Of a DNA stretch of 33,344 nucleotides, positions 1-7,061 are shown one piece after another. A program made the position numbers and the translations under genes. Each line of letters begins with the position of its first letter. Position 1 is the stretch's first letter. This stretch comes from a bacterium. Lineage in GTDB: Bacteria; Elusimicrobiota; Elusimicrobia; UBA1565. A model generated the notes under the pieces. It was not told where the DNA came from. It did no database searches and worked only from the letters and a program-made list of their open reading frames with translations. The stretch spans positions 1-33,344 of the forward strand of contig SCTT01000387.1 of the NCBI GenBank assembly GCA_004322435.1. Direction: 5' to 3'.

Positions 1-1
1 G

Positions 2-232
2 GCCTTCCTTGGCGTACTGCCTGAGGAAGGCCCCGCCGCCGTCGACGAGTCCCTGCAGGGCTACCACGTGGACAATCGCGTCGTCATGTTCGCCAAGCCG
101 TACCTCTCGGCGGAGGAACGGAAGGCTTTTCTAGGGGAATTGGAGGGGGAGCTTAGGCGGCTGGGGGATGGGGACGAGAAGAAGGGGGCTGAGGTCGTGG
201 AGAAACGCGTGAAAGCCTTCTGGGGCCTTTAG
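2..232 (+). CDS. 3'-terminal fragment of a hypothetical protein (5' truncated by window start)
   Basis: Open frame from base 2 to TAG 230-232 (AFLGVLPEEGPAAVDESLQGYHVDN...KRVKAFWGL*); no internal stop; not in the ORF track because it has no start. Confidence 0.6.
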   Translation, partial: AFLGVLPEEGPAAVDESLQGYHVDNRVVMFAKPYLSAEERKAFLGELEGELRRLGDGDEKKGAEVVEKRVKAFWGL

Positions 233-278
233 CGTCCTGCCCTGGACAGAAAGTCACCCCCCAAACAATACTCCCGAC

Positions 279-2198
279 ATGTCCACAGACTCGTGCGGTT
301 GGAACTCTGATTTTCAGGCCCTCGGAATGGAGAGTCCGCGCGTCATCCGCATTGCACTCGAAGACTTCGTTAGAAATGTCTCAGCGGAGCAACTTAAGGC
401 CTGGGATGAAGAGATCGATATTCTCCAGCGCGAGACGGGGCATTCTATCGTCAGGGATTCCGCAACTAGACTCTATACCGCGATTCTCGAATATCAACTT
501 CCCTTGGAGTCGCGTCGCCCTGACGTCATATTCCTCCAAAATGGATCTGTCGTCGTAGTCGAATTCAAATCCAAAGGGCGCGCTTCACGCGCCGACCTCG
601 ACCAAGTCGCCGCCTATGCTCGTGATCTCCGCTGCTATCACCGTGAATGTGCCAATCGCGTCGTTCATGCCATCCTCATCCCGACTCGACTGGATCGACC
701 GGGCCGCGAAATCGACGGTGTTCATGTCGCGCCGCCCCACAAACTCCCCGAACTAATCCTTCGCCTGGCAGCCCAAAGCGCTCCAACCATTACACCGGAG
801 CTTTTCTTGCGCGAGGATGCCTATTCCCCCTTACCAACACTGGTCAAGGCAGCCAGAGAGCTATTCCAATCAAAGACCGTGCGAAAGGTGTGGCGCGCCG
901 CGGCTTCCACCGATCCCGCCGTTGACGAAATCACAAGAATTGCCCACGAAGCGCATGCGACAAAGACGCGACGCCTCGTACTCCTAACGGGCGTCCCGGG
1001 GGCGGGAAAGACCCTCGTTGGCTTGCGGTTGGTCCACGCCAAGTTTCTCGACGATCTTGCCGTAGCTAGGGCCGATGGGAAACCCGCGTCACCGGCAGTT
1101 TTTCTCTCCGGCAATGCCCCGCTCGTGCAGGTCCTTCAGTATGAGCTTCGTAGTGCCGGAGGCGAAGGCCGCACCTTCGTCCGGGACGTTAAGAAGTACG
1201 TGTCGACCTATGCCGGCAGACCCAATCTGCGCCCCCCCGAACACCTCCTGGTCTTTGATGAAGCCCAAAGAGCGTGGGACGCGGAAAGGGTTGATGCCGG
1301 CCATCAAGGGGACAGCATCGCCACACGAGGTAAGTCAGAGCCTGAACACTTTGTGGAGTTTGCGGAGCGCATCCCGGATTGGTGCGTCATCGTCGGCCTC
1401 ATCGGAAGTGGCCAGGAAATCCACGTGGGCGAGGAGGGAGGGCTTGGCCAGTGGCGCAAGGCGGTCGAGCAATGCAAGGAGTCTGAGAAATGGGTCATCC
1501 ATGCCCCCCAACAACTAGATGCCATTTTCTCAGGAAGCTCTGCCAAAATCCAGCACCACGACTCTTTAAATCTGACAAAAGAAATCCGATACCACCTGAC
1601 AACCCATATCCATCAATACGTGGAGGGCCTCCTCGAGGGCGCGCCAAGTTCAGAGCTTAAAGAACTTGCGACACAACTTTCGGTTGCTGGTCATCGATTC
1701 CTGGTCACACGAAGCTTGGAGCTTGCCAAACAATACGTCCGAGATCGATACTTGGAGAATGCGGATGCTCGTTATGGTTTAGTTGCGTCGGCCAAAGACA
1801 AGCTTCTCGAAAACTGTGGGGTGCCAAACTCCTTCCAAGACACCAAGCTGCTTAAGGTCGGTCCCTGGTTTTCGGATGGGGAGGACAGCGCGCTTTCCTG
1901 CCGACGGCTCGACAAGGTCGTTACGGAATTCCAAGTACAAGGTCTCGAGTTGGATTGCGCCGTCTTGGCCTGGGGATCCGACTTTATATGGAACGGATCA
2001 AGGTGGTCGAATGATCTGGCGCGTGGATATAAAGACAAGAATGCCGTCAAAGACCCGTTCAAACTCCGTCTGAATTCTTACCGTGTTCTATTGACGCGGG
2101 GACGAGACGGAACAGTAATTTTTGTGCCTGAAGACGCCAGGCTGGACGCGACACATCAACGCTTGTTGGAATGCGGCATGATAGGATTGGAGACCTAA
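279..2198 (+). CDS. DUF2075-type P-loop NTPase/helicase-like protein with N-terminal PD-(D/E)XK-like nuclease region
   Basis: 639 aa; N-terminal RPDVIFLQNGSVVVVEFKSKG (D...ExK pattern), Walker A GVPGAGKT, Walker B-like LLVFDEAQRAWD, C-terminal YRVLLTRGRDGTVIFVP as in DUF2075 proteins. Locally less GC-rich than neighbours by eye. Confidence 0.8.
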   Translation: MSTDSCGWNSDFQALGMESPRVIRIALEDFVRNVSAEQLKAWDEEIDILQRETGHSIVRDSATRLYTAILEYQLPLESRRPDVIFLQNGSVVVVEFKSKGRASRADLDQVAAYARDLRCYHRECANRVVHAILIPTRLDRPGREIDGVHVAPPHKLPELILRLAAQSAPTITPELFLREDAYSPLPTLVKAARELFQSKTVRKVWRAAASTDPAVDEITRIAHEAHATKTRRLVLLTGVPGAGKTLVGLRLVHAKFLDDLAVARADGKPASPAVFLSGNAPLVQVLQYELRSAGGEGRTFVRDVKKYVSTYAGRPNLRPPEHLLVFDEAQRAWDAERVDAGHQGDSIATRGKSEPEHFVEFAERIPDWCVIVGLIGSGQEIHVGEEGGLGQWRKAVEQCKESEKWVIHAPQQLDAIFSGSSAKIQHHDSLNLTKEIRYHLTTHIHQYVEGLLEGAPSSELKELATQLSVAGHRFLVTRSLELAKQYVRDRYLENADARYGLVASAKDKLLENCGVPNSFQDTKLLKVGPWFSDGEDSALSCRRLDKVVTEFQVQGLELDCAVLAWGSDFIWNGSRWSNDLARGYKDKNAVKDPFKLRLNSYRVLLTRGRDGTVIFVPEDARLDATHQRLLECGMIGLET

Positions 2199-2407
2199 TG
2201 TAGTTGTTTAAATTCTCCTTCTTTTTACAAGGCAATCTGTAAAATTGACCCTGGTCGTGCGGGTGTCTCCCGCAATCTGCGGCATCCCCTTCCTTTCGGG
2301 GCCCATGTTGGGGGGACCTCCATTACGAATTTTGCCGTGCCGTACCCCCCAAGGCCGTCCCCTCTCGTCGTAATACCCCCGTTGCACCAAATTCCTATCC
2401 TCTCCCC

Positions 2408-2983
2408 ATGCAGCTCCTCCTCCTCACCCTCGCCCTCTCCGCCGCCGCCCACCCCGGGGGCGTCGACGCCGAAGGCTGCCACCGCGACAAGGCCGCCGGC
2501 ACGCGCCACTGCCACCCCGAGCGCGCTGGGACCCGGGCTCCGGTCAAACCCTCCCCGGTCAAAGAGCGTTTCTCCGGCCAAGTCGTCTCCGTCAAAGACG
2601 GCGACACCGTCGAGGTCCTCCGCGCCGGCAAGGCCGTCCGCATCCGCTTAGCCGAGATCGACGCCCCCGAGTCCCGCCAAGACTACGGCACGCAAGCCAA
2701 GAAGTTCCTCTCGAGCCTCGTCTTCGGAAAGACCGTCTCGGTGACCGTCACCGACACGGACCGCTATGGGCGCCTCGTCGCCCACCTCGAACTCGCCGAC
2801 GGACGCGACGCCAACAAGGAGCTGCTCAAGGCCGGCTGGGCGTGGTGGTACCGCCAATACTCCAAAGACGACGAGCTGGGCAGACTCCAGGACGAGGCGC
2901 GCGCCGCGCGGCGCGGCCTGTGGGCCGGCAGCGCCCCCGTCGAGCCGTGGCTGTTCCGGCGCAAGGCCGGCGGCCGAGTCTGA
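2408..2983 (+). CDS. Secreted thermonuclease-family (SNase-like) protein with N-terminal YHYH-like His/Cys motif
   Basis: Signal peptide, HPGGVDAEGCHRDKAAGTRHCH motif, then VVSVKDGDTVEV...IRLAEIDAPE...DRYGRLVAHLELADGRDANKELLKAGWAWWY typical of SNase fold. Confidence 0.85.
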   Translation: MQLLLLTLALSAAAHPGGVDAEGCHRDKAAGTRHCHPERAGTRAPVKPSPVKERFSGQVVSVKDGDTVEVLRAGKAVRIRLAEIDAPESRQDYGTQAKKFLSSLVFGKTVSVTVTDTDRYGRLVAHLELADGRDANKELLKAGWAWWYRQYSKDDELGRLQDEARAARRGLWAGSAPVEPWLFRRKAGGRV

Positions 2984-3004
2984 ACAAAAGCCCAGGAGAC
3001 CCCC

Positions 3005-3205
3005 ATGCCCTTCATAAACCTCAAGATGACCCCCGGACCGACGCCCGAACAGAAGGCGCGCTTCATCGAGGCCGTCACGAAGCTGGCCGCCGAGGTGCTC
3101 GGCAAGAACCCCGCGACGACGCACGTCGTCATCGAAGAGGTGCCCGCCGACAGCTGGGGCATCGCCGGCGAGACGGTGGCCGCGCGCAAGAAGCGCGGCG
3201 CCTAG
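3005..3205 (+). CDS. 4-oxalocrotonate tautomerase family protein
   Basis: 66 aa, MPFINLKMTPGPTPEQKARFIEAVTKLAAEVLGKNPATTHVVIEEVP; Pro at position 2 after initiator Met. Confidence 0.85.
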   Translation: MPFINLKMTPGPTPEQKARFIEAVTKLAAEVLGKNPATTHVVIEEVPADSWGIAGETVAARKKRGA

Positions 3206-3230
3206 AATCCGCCGCCGGCCTTCCGTCGAG

Positions 3231-3283
3231 GAAGGGAACTAATTCGGGGGGTAAAACGTACGTGTGGGTATGGGCTCCCCAAC
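3231..3283 (+). repeat. Dispersed ~50 bp repeat, copy A (upstream of TA module 1)
   Basis: gaagggaactaattcggggggtaaaacgtacgtgtgggtatgggctccccaac; aligns with copies B, C and D in this window. Confidence 0.85.
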
Positions 3284-3299
3284 AACTCAGCCGCCGCCA

Positions 3300-3328
3300 T
3301 TGACGACGAGTAGCTTTCACGCTACTCT
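3300..3328 (+). promoter_or_regulatory. Candidate promoter/operator of TA module 1
   Basis: TTGACG (3300-3305), 17 bp spacer, TACTCT (3323-3328), overlapped by inverted repeat GAGTAGC-tttcac-GCTACTC (3308-3327). Confidence 0.5.
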
Positions 3329-3341
3329 AGGGATGTGACCG

Positions 3342-3677
3342 GTGGAAGGCGGCGGGGTCGAGCTTCTCCTCTATCGGACCGCTTCCGGGGACTGTCCCGT
3401 CAGGGCTTGGCTGGAGTCCCTGGACGCGCAGGTCGAGGCGCTCGTCGCCAAGCGCTTTGACCGAGTCCGGCGGGGGCTATTCGGGGACACGAAACTCTTA
3501 GGGGGCGGTGTTTGGGAGCTCAAAATAGACGTCGGGCCGGGCTATCGAATCTACTACGGACTGGACGGCCCGCGGGTCGTCGTTCTTCTATGCGCCGGTC
3601 AAAAGGACGCGCAGGAAAGGGACATCGCAAGGGCGCGGGCGTACTGGGAGAGTCACCTGCGGCAGAAGGGTCTATGA
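3342..3677 (+). CDS. RelE/ParE-superfamily (HigB-like, addiction module killer protein) toxin
   Basis: 111 aa, GTG start; GGGVWELKIDVGPGYRIYYGLDGPRVVVLLCAGQKDAQERDIARARAYW pattern of this toxin family; overlaps antitoxin start by ATGA. Confidence 0.88.
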   Translation: MEGGGVELLLYRTASGDCPVRAWLESLDAQVEALVAKRFDRVRRGLFGDTKLLGGGVWELKIDVGPGYRIYYGLDGPRVVVLLCAGQKDAQERDIARARAYWESHLRQKGL

Positions 3678-3967
3678 GCGGCACGGTCAGATATGAGGAT
3701 TATCTTCACGAGCGGCTCCGGAACCCGGAATTCGCCGTCCTGTATCTCAATGCGAGCTTGGATTCCGACGACGACGGCGACTTCCTGTTCGCCTTGGGCG
3801 AGGTGTCCCGGGCCAACGGCGGCGTGCGTCCGCTAGCCGGGAAGGCGGGGCTCAATCGCGAGCACCTGTTCCGCATGCTCTCGAAGACGGGAAACCCCGG
3901 GCTCCACAGCCTAAGGCAGATCCTCGATGCTCTGGGATTCCGTCTAGAGCTAAAGCGGGCGGCCTAA
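3674..3967 (+). CDS. HigA-like XRE-family antitoxin (addiction module antidote)
   Basis: Part of ORF 3512-3967; ATG 3674 overlaps toxin TGA; AGKAGLNREHLFRMLSKTGNPGLHSLRQILDALGFRLEL HTH typical of the family. Confidence 0.87.
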   Translation: MSGTVRYEDYLHERLRNPEFAVLYLNASLDSDDDGDFLFALGEVSRANGGVRPLAGKAGLNREHLFRMLSKTGNPGLHSLRQILDALGFRLELKRAA

Positions 3968-3975
3968 AGCCCGCC

Positions 3976-4749
3976 CTACATCCGCGCGCGCAGGTAGGCT
4001 TCCTCGGCCGGGTCCATGAAGGCGCTCAAATCCCCGCGGCGCCCGGCCTGCCATTCGATGTACACGAGCTCCACGCAGACGGCCCAGTACTCCCGGCCGG
4101 ACTTGGCGGCGTGGAGGTCCTCGCCGTGGCGGCGCGGCAGGCGCAGCGCGCCCAACAGCTGCCGCGCCCGCGGGGAGAGCGGCCGGCTGTCGTCGTCCTC
4201 GGGGCCGCGCGAGCGCCAGACCTCCACCCAGAACGCCGCCAGCGCGTCGCGGTAGGCGGGGGTGTCGTGGCGCAGGGCCATGAAGGCGTTGACCGTGCCG
4301 CGGTCGATGAACTCGAGCGTGTGAGCCAGCTCATGGGCGAGGATGGCGGCCATGTCCTTGCCGGCGGGGGCGTAGAGCGTGATGGCGCCGTCGCCGGCGC
4401 TCGTGCCGTCGGCGGGCGAGCTTGCGGGCAGGTCCTCCCAGACGAGCTTGGGCGGGCGGGCCGGGGCGACGAGCTTGGGCATGCGGCCGAGGAGGCCCGC
4501 CAGCGTCGAGAGCACCTCGCGGCGGCGCTCTTCGGGGCAGGGTTTGCCGGAGCAGGTGACGGATACGGTCTCGGGGGTGAGGCCGTAGGCGGCCAGCGCG
4601 GCGGTTTGGCGGGCGTCGCGCGCGGCGGCGAAGTCCGCCACGGCCGCGCGGGCGCGAGCGGCCGGGACGGCCATTTGGGCCCGCGCCGGAGAGGCGAGCA
4701 GGAACGGGAGCAGCCAGGCGGCCCTCATAGAGTCAGGGTAGCCGCCCAA
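3976..4749 (-). CDS. Secreted putative zinc metallopeptidase (zincin, HExxH)
   Basis: Signal peptide (MRAAWLLPFLLASPARAQ), HELAH motif (MAAILAHELAHTLEFI) and downstream Glu candidates (GREYWAVCVELVY). Confidence 0.65.
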   Translation of the reverse strand: MGGYPDSMRAAWLLPFLLASPARAQMAVPAARARAAVADFAAARDARQTAALAAYGLTPETVSVTCSGKPCPEERRREVLSTLAGLLGRMPKLVAPARPPKLVWEDLPASSPADGTSAGDGAITLYAPAGKDMAAILAHELAHTLEFIDRGTVNAFMALRHDTPAYRDALAAFWVEVWRSRGPEDDDSRPLSPRARQLLGALRLPRRHGEDLHAAKSGREYWAVCVELVYIEWQAGRRGDLSAFMDPAEEAYLRARM

Positions 4750-4817
4750 GCCCCCGCGGGGCAGGGCCGTGCGGCCTAGGGGAAAACCGGCGTTGGGCCT
4801 ACCATCCGGACCCGAGG

Positions 4818-4870
4818 ACGAGGGAACTAAAACGGGGGGTCAAGCGTACGTGTATGTATGAGCACCCCAA
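4818..4870 (+). repeat. Dispersed ~50 bp repeat, copy B (upstream of TA module 2)
   Basis: acgagggaactaaaacggggggtcaagcgtacgtgtatgtatgagcaccccaa; aligns with copies A, C and D. Confidence 0.85.
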
Positions 4871-4875
4871 GGGGC

Positions 4876-4903
4876 TTGACGTATGTAACCTATAGGTTAT
4901 ACT
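4876..4903 (+). promoter_or_regulatory. Promoter/operator of TA module 2
   Basis: TTGACG (4876-4881), 16 bp spacer, TATACT (4898-4903); perfect 14 bp palindrome TAACCTATAGGTTA (4886-4899) between and overlapping the boxes. Confidence 0.65.
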
Positions 4904-4907
4904 TGTT

Positions 4908-5234
4908 ATGAAGGCTCCCTTCGAGCTGCGGCGATACCGGGACTCCGATGGACGGTGCCCGTTTTCTGAATGGATTTCGGGTTTGGACGACCCGACGGCG
5001 GCGCGGGTGATGGCGTACGTCGACAGGATGAAGGGTGGGAATTTTGGGAAGTCCAAGCCGGTCGGAAGCGGCGTCTCGGAGCTCAAGATCGACTTCGGGC
5101 CGGGCTTCCGGGTGTATTACGTCCGGGACGGCGACGTCATCGTCGTGCTCCTCTGCGGCGGGAATAAGGGTTCGCAGGGAGCGGATATCCGGAAAGCGAT
5201 GGGATACGCGGCCGATTACAGGGATAGACTATGA
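4908..5234 (+). CDS. RelE/ParE-superfamily (HigB-like) toxin
   Basis: 108 aa, GSGVSELKIDFGPGFRVYYVRDGDVIVVLLCGGNKGSQGADIRKAMGYA; overlaps antitoxin start. Confidence 0.9.
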   Translation: MKAPFELRRYRDSDGRCPFSEWISGLDDPTAARVMAYVDRMKGGNFGKSKPVGSGVSELKIDFGPGFRVYYVRDGDVIVVLLCGGNKGSQGADIRKAMGYAADYRDRL

Positions 5235-5545
5235 AACGCAAAGCGTCCTACGTTTCGCATGACGAGGAACAGATTCGCGAGTTCCGCGCGCGCCCGAAGC
5301 TCGCGTTGGAGTACCTCAACGCCGCCATCCAGGTGGCATTCGAGGAGAACGACTCCGAGCTCGTTCTCACGGCCCTGGCCACGGTGACGAAGGCCTACGG
5401 CATCAACCGTGTGGCCAAGGACGCCGACCTCAAGCGCGAAAGCCTGCACCGTATGCTCTCCCGGCGGGGAAACCCGGAGTGGAAGAGCATGTTCCGCGTG
5501 ATGAGGGCGCTTCATGTCCGCCCCAACATCGTCCCGGCCATTTAG
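5231..5545 (+). CDS. HigA-like XRE-family antitoxin
   Basis: 104 aa, LALEYLNAAIQVAFEENDSELVLTALATVTKAYGINRVAKDADLKRESLHRMLSRRGNPEWKSMFRVMRAL; ATGA overlap with toxin stop. Confidence 0.9.
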   Translation: MKRKASYVSHDEEQIREFRARPKLALEYLNAAIQVAFEENDSELVLTALATVTKAYGINRVAKDADLKRESLHRMLSRRGNPEWKSMFRVMRALHVRPNIVPAI

Positions 5546-5599
5546 GGGATGTAGGAGCCGGCAGGGCCGCGACGCGGGCCGCGGCGCTATAATCCCGCT

Positions 5600-6253
5600 A
5601 TGACGCCCCCGAGGGCTTTCTTGTTCGACATGGACGGCGTCCTCTGCCACAACATGCCCGCCCACGAGGAAGCCTGGCGGCGCTTCTTCCGCGCCCGCGG
5701 CATCGAGATAGACTTAAAAGACTTCCGCGAGAACACCATGGGCCGCCCCACCCGCGAGGTCCTGCGCTATTACTTGAAGCGCGACGTGCCTCCCGCCGAG
5801 GCGGCGGCGCTGGCCCACGTCAAGGAAACCCTCTACCGCAGGCTCTACGGCCCCAAGCGCCGCGCGCTGCCCGGACTGCGCGCCCTGCTGCGGGAAGGCC
5901 GGCGCCGCGGCTGCCGCCTGGGCGTGGGCACGGGCTCCAAGGACGACAACGTGACGTTCATCTTAGACGGGATGAGCCTGCGCGCGAGCTTCGACGCGGT
6001 GGTCGACGGGGGGATGGTCAAGAAGGGCAAGCCCGACCCCGAGACCTGGCTCATCTTGGCCGACAAGCTCAAGACCCGCCCCAAAGACTGCGTCGTCTTC
6101 GAGGACTCGCTTCTGGGCGAGGAGGCCGCGCGCCGCGCCGGGATGGCGGTGGTGGGGGTCACGACCTCGCACCGGGCCCAGGAGTTCCGTCACGCGCGTC
6201 TGCGCGTGCGGGACTTTCGAAGACTGAGCGTCCGCCGGGCCCTAGCGGAATAA
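5600..6253 (+). CDS. HAD-superfamily hydrolase, beta-phosphoglucomutase/phosphatase-like
   Basis: FLFDMDGVLCHNMPAHEEAWRRFF (DxDG), VGTGSKDDNV, KKGKPDPETW, CVVFEDSLLGEEAARRAGMAVVGV. Confidence 0.9.
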   Translation: MTPPRAFLFDMDGVLCHNMPAHEEAWRRFFRARGIEIDLKDFRENTMGRPTREVLRYYLKRDVPPAEAAALAHVKETLYRRLYGPKRRALPGLRALLREGRRRGCRLGVGTGSKDDNVTFILDGMSLRASFDAVVDGGMVKKGKPDPETWLILADKLKTRPKDCVVFEDSLLGEEAARRAGMAVVGVTTSHRAQEFRHARLRVRDFRRLSVRRALAE

Positions 6254-6260
6254 AGCCGGG

Positions 6261-6569
6261 TCAGCCGTGCGGCAATTCGGCCCGCAGCGCCTTGCAGACC
6301 TTCGCCACCAGGGCCAGGTTCGGGGCGACCTTCCCGGTCAGCAGGTTGTAGGTCGAGCGCCTGGGGATGTGGTGCCGCTTCTCGAGTTGGGTCTTGTTGA
6401 GGTGGCGCAGGCTGGCGGCCAGGACCTCCGCGGCGGAGTCGGCGTCGCCTTCTTCGAGGCATTCCATGAAGGTCTTGAAGACCAGTTCGCTGTTGGCCAG
6501 GGTCTTCGACGTGTCGTGGTCGAGGAGGCGGCCCTTGCCGGTCTTCTTGCGGTCAGTTCTCGAGGTCAT
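6261..6569 (-). CDS. XRE-family antitoxin of TA module 3
   Basis: 102 aa, LNKTQLEKRHHIPRRSTYNLLTGKVAPNLALVAKVCKALRAEL HTH; overlaps toxin 3' end. Confidence 0.8.
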   Translation of the reverse strand: MTSRTDRKKTGKGRLLDHDTSKTLANSELVFKTFMECLEEGDADSAAEVLAASLRHLNKTQLEKRHHIPRRSTYNLLTGKVAPNLALVAKVCKALRAELPHG

Positions 6570-6870
6570 GTTCGTACTCCGCCTTCAGGCGTCGCGCTTT
6601 GCGGATGTCGCCTTTCTGCGTGCCCTTGAAGCCTCCCCACAAGACGAGGACGTCGATCCCCTGGATGCGTTTGCGCGAGTAGTAAATGCGCATGCCGTTG
6701 GCCCATTTGAACTCCAGGAGCCCCTCGCCAAGGTCCCGCGAGGCGCCGAAATGGCCTTGTTTGGCCCGGTCCAGGCGGGCATCGACCCGCGTCCGTTCGG
6801 TCTCGGAGAGCTCGGAGTACCAGTCATGGAATTCGGGGGTCTTTTTGAGGACCAGGGAGGGCTCGCTCAT
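6553..6870 (-). CDS. RelE/ParE-superfamily (HigB-like) toxin of TA module 3
   Basis: 105 aa, LGEGLLEFKWANGMRIYYSRKRIQGIDVLVLWGGFKGTQKGDIRKARRLK. Confidence 0.87.
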   Translation of the reverse strand: MSEPSLVLKKTPEFHDWYSELSETERTRVDARLDRAKQGHFGASRDLGEGLLEFKWANGMRIYYSRKRIQGIDVLVLWGGFKGTQKGDIRKARRLKAEYEHDLEN

Positions 6871-6904
6871 GGCACGCTCGAGCCGGAGCTTCCTGGTTCA
6901 ATGA

Positions 6905-6932
6905 GTGTGCCATAAATGGCACACTTTGTCAA
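6905..6932 (-). promoter_or_regulatory. Candidate promoter/operator of TA module 3
   Basis: Minus-strand TTGACA (6932-6927) and perfect inverted repeat GTGTGCCAT-aa-ATGGCACAC (6905-6924). Confidence 0.6.
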
Positions 6933-6934
6933 GG

Positions 6935-6985
6935 GGTTCGGCTCCATACCTACACGTACGCACGACCCCCTGAAAAAGTTCCCTT
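6935..6985 (-). repeat. Dispersed ~50 bp repeat, copy C (upstream of TA module 3, reverse orientation)
   Basis: Reverse complement gaagggaactttttcagggggtcgtgcgtacgtgtaggtatggagccgaac aligns with copies A, B and D. Confidence 0.85.
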
Positions 6986-7009
6986 CTACGTCGGAGGCGG
7001 CAACAATGA

Positions 7010-7042
7010 GAAGAGGCGGTCACATGCCGTGACCGCCTCTTC
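7010..7042 (-). terminator. Strong stem-loop, probable terminator of the 7062-9824 gene
   Basis: Perfect 14 bp arms GAAGAGGCGGTCAC / GTGACCGCCTCTTC with 5 nt loop, 20 bp past the stop codon; only a weak T-rich tail on the minus strand. Confidence 0.7.
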
Positions 7043-7061
7043 CTCGCCTTGCGGGGCTGCG

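Noticed and set aside
3231-6985. Repeat copies as integron attC sites around TA cassettes
   Set aside because: No clear GTTRRRY/RYYYAAC core pair, no integron integrase in the window (the recombinase at 19758 looks like XerC/D), and the TA modules are in mixed orientation.
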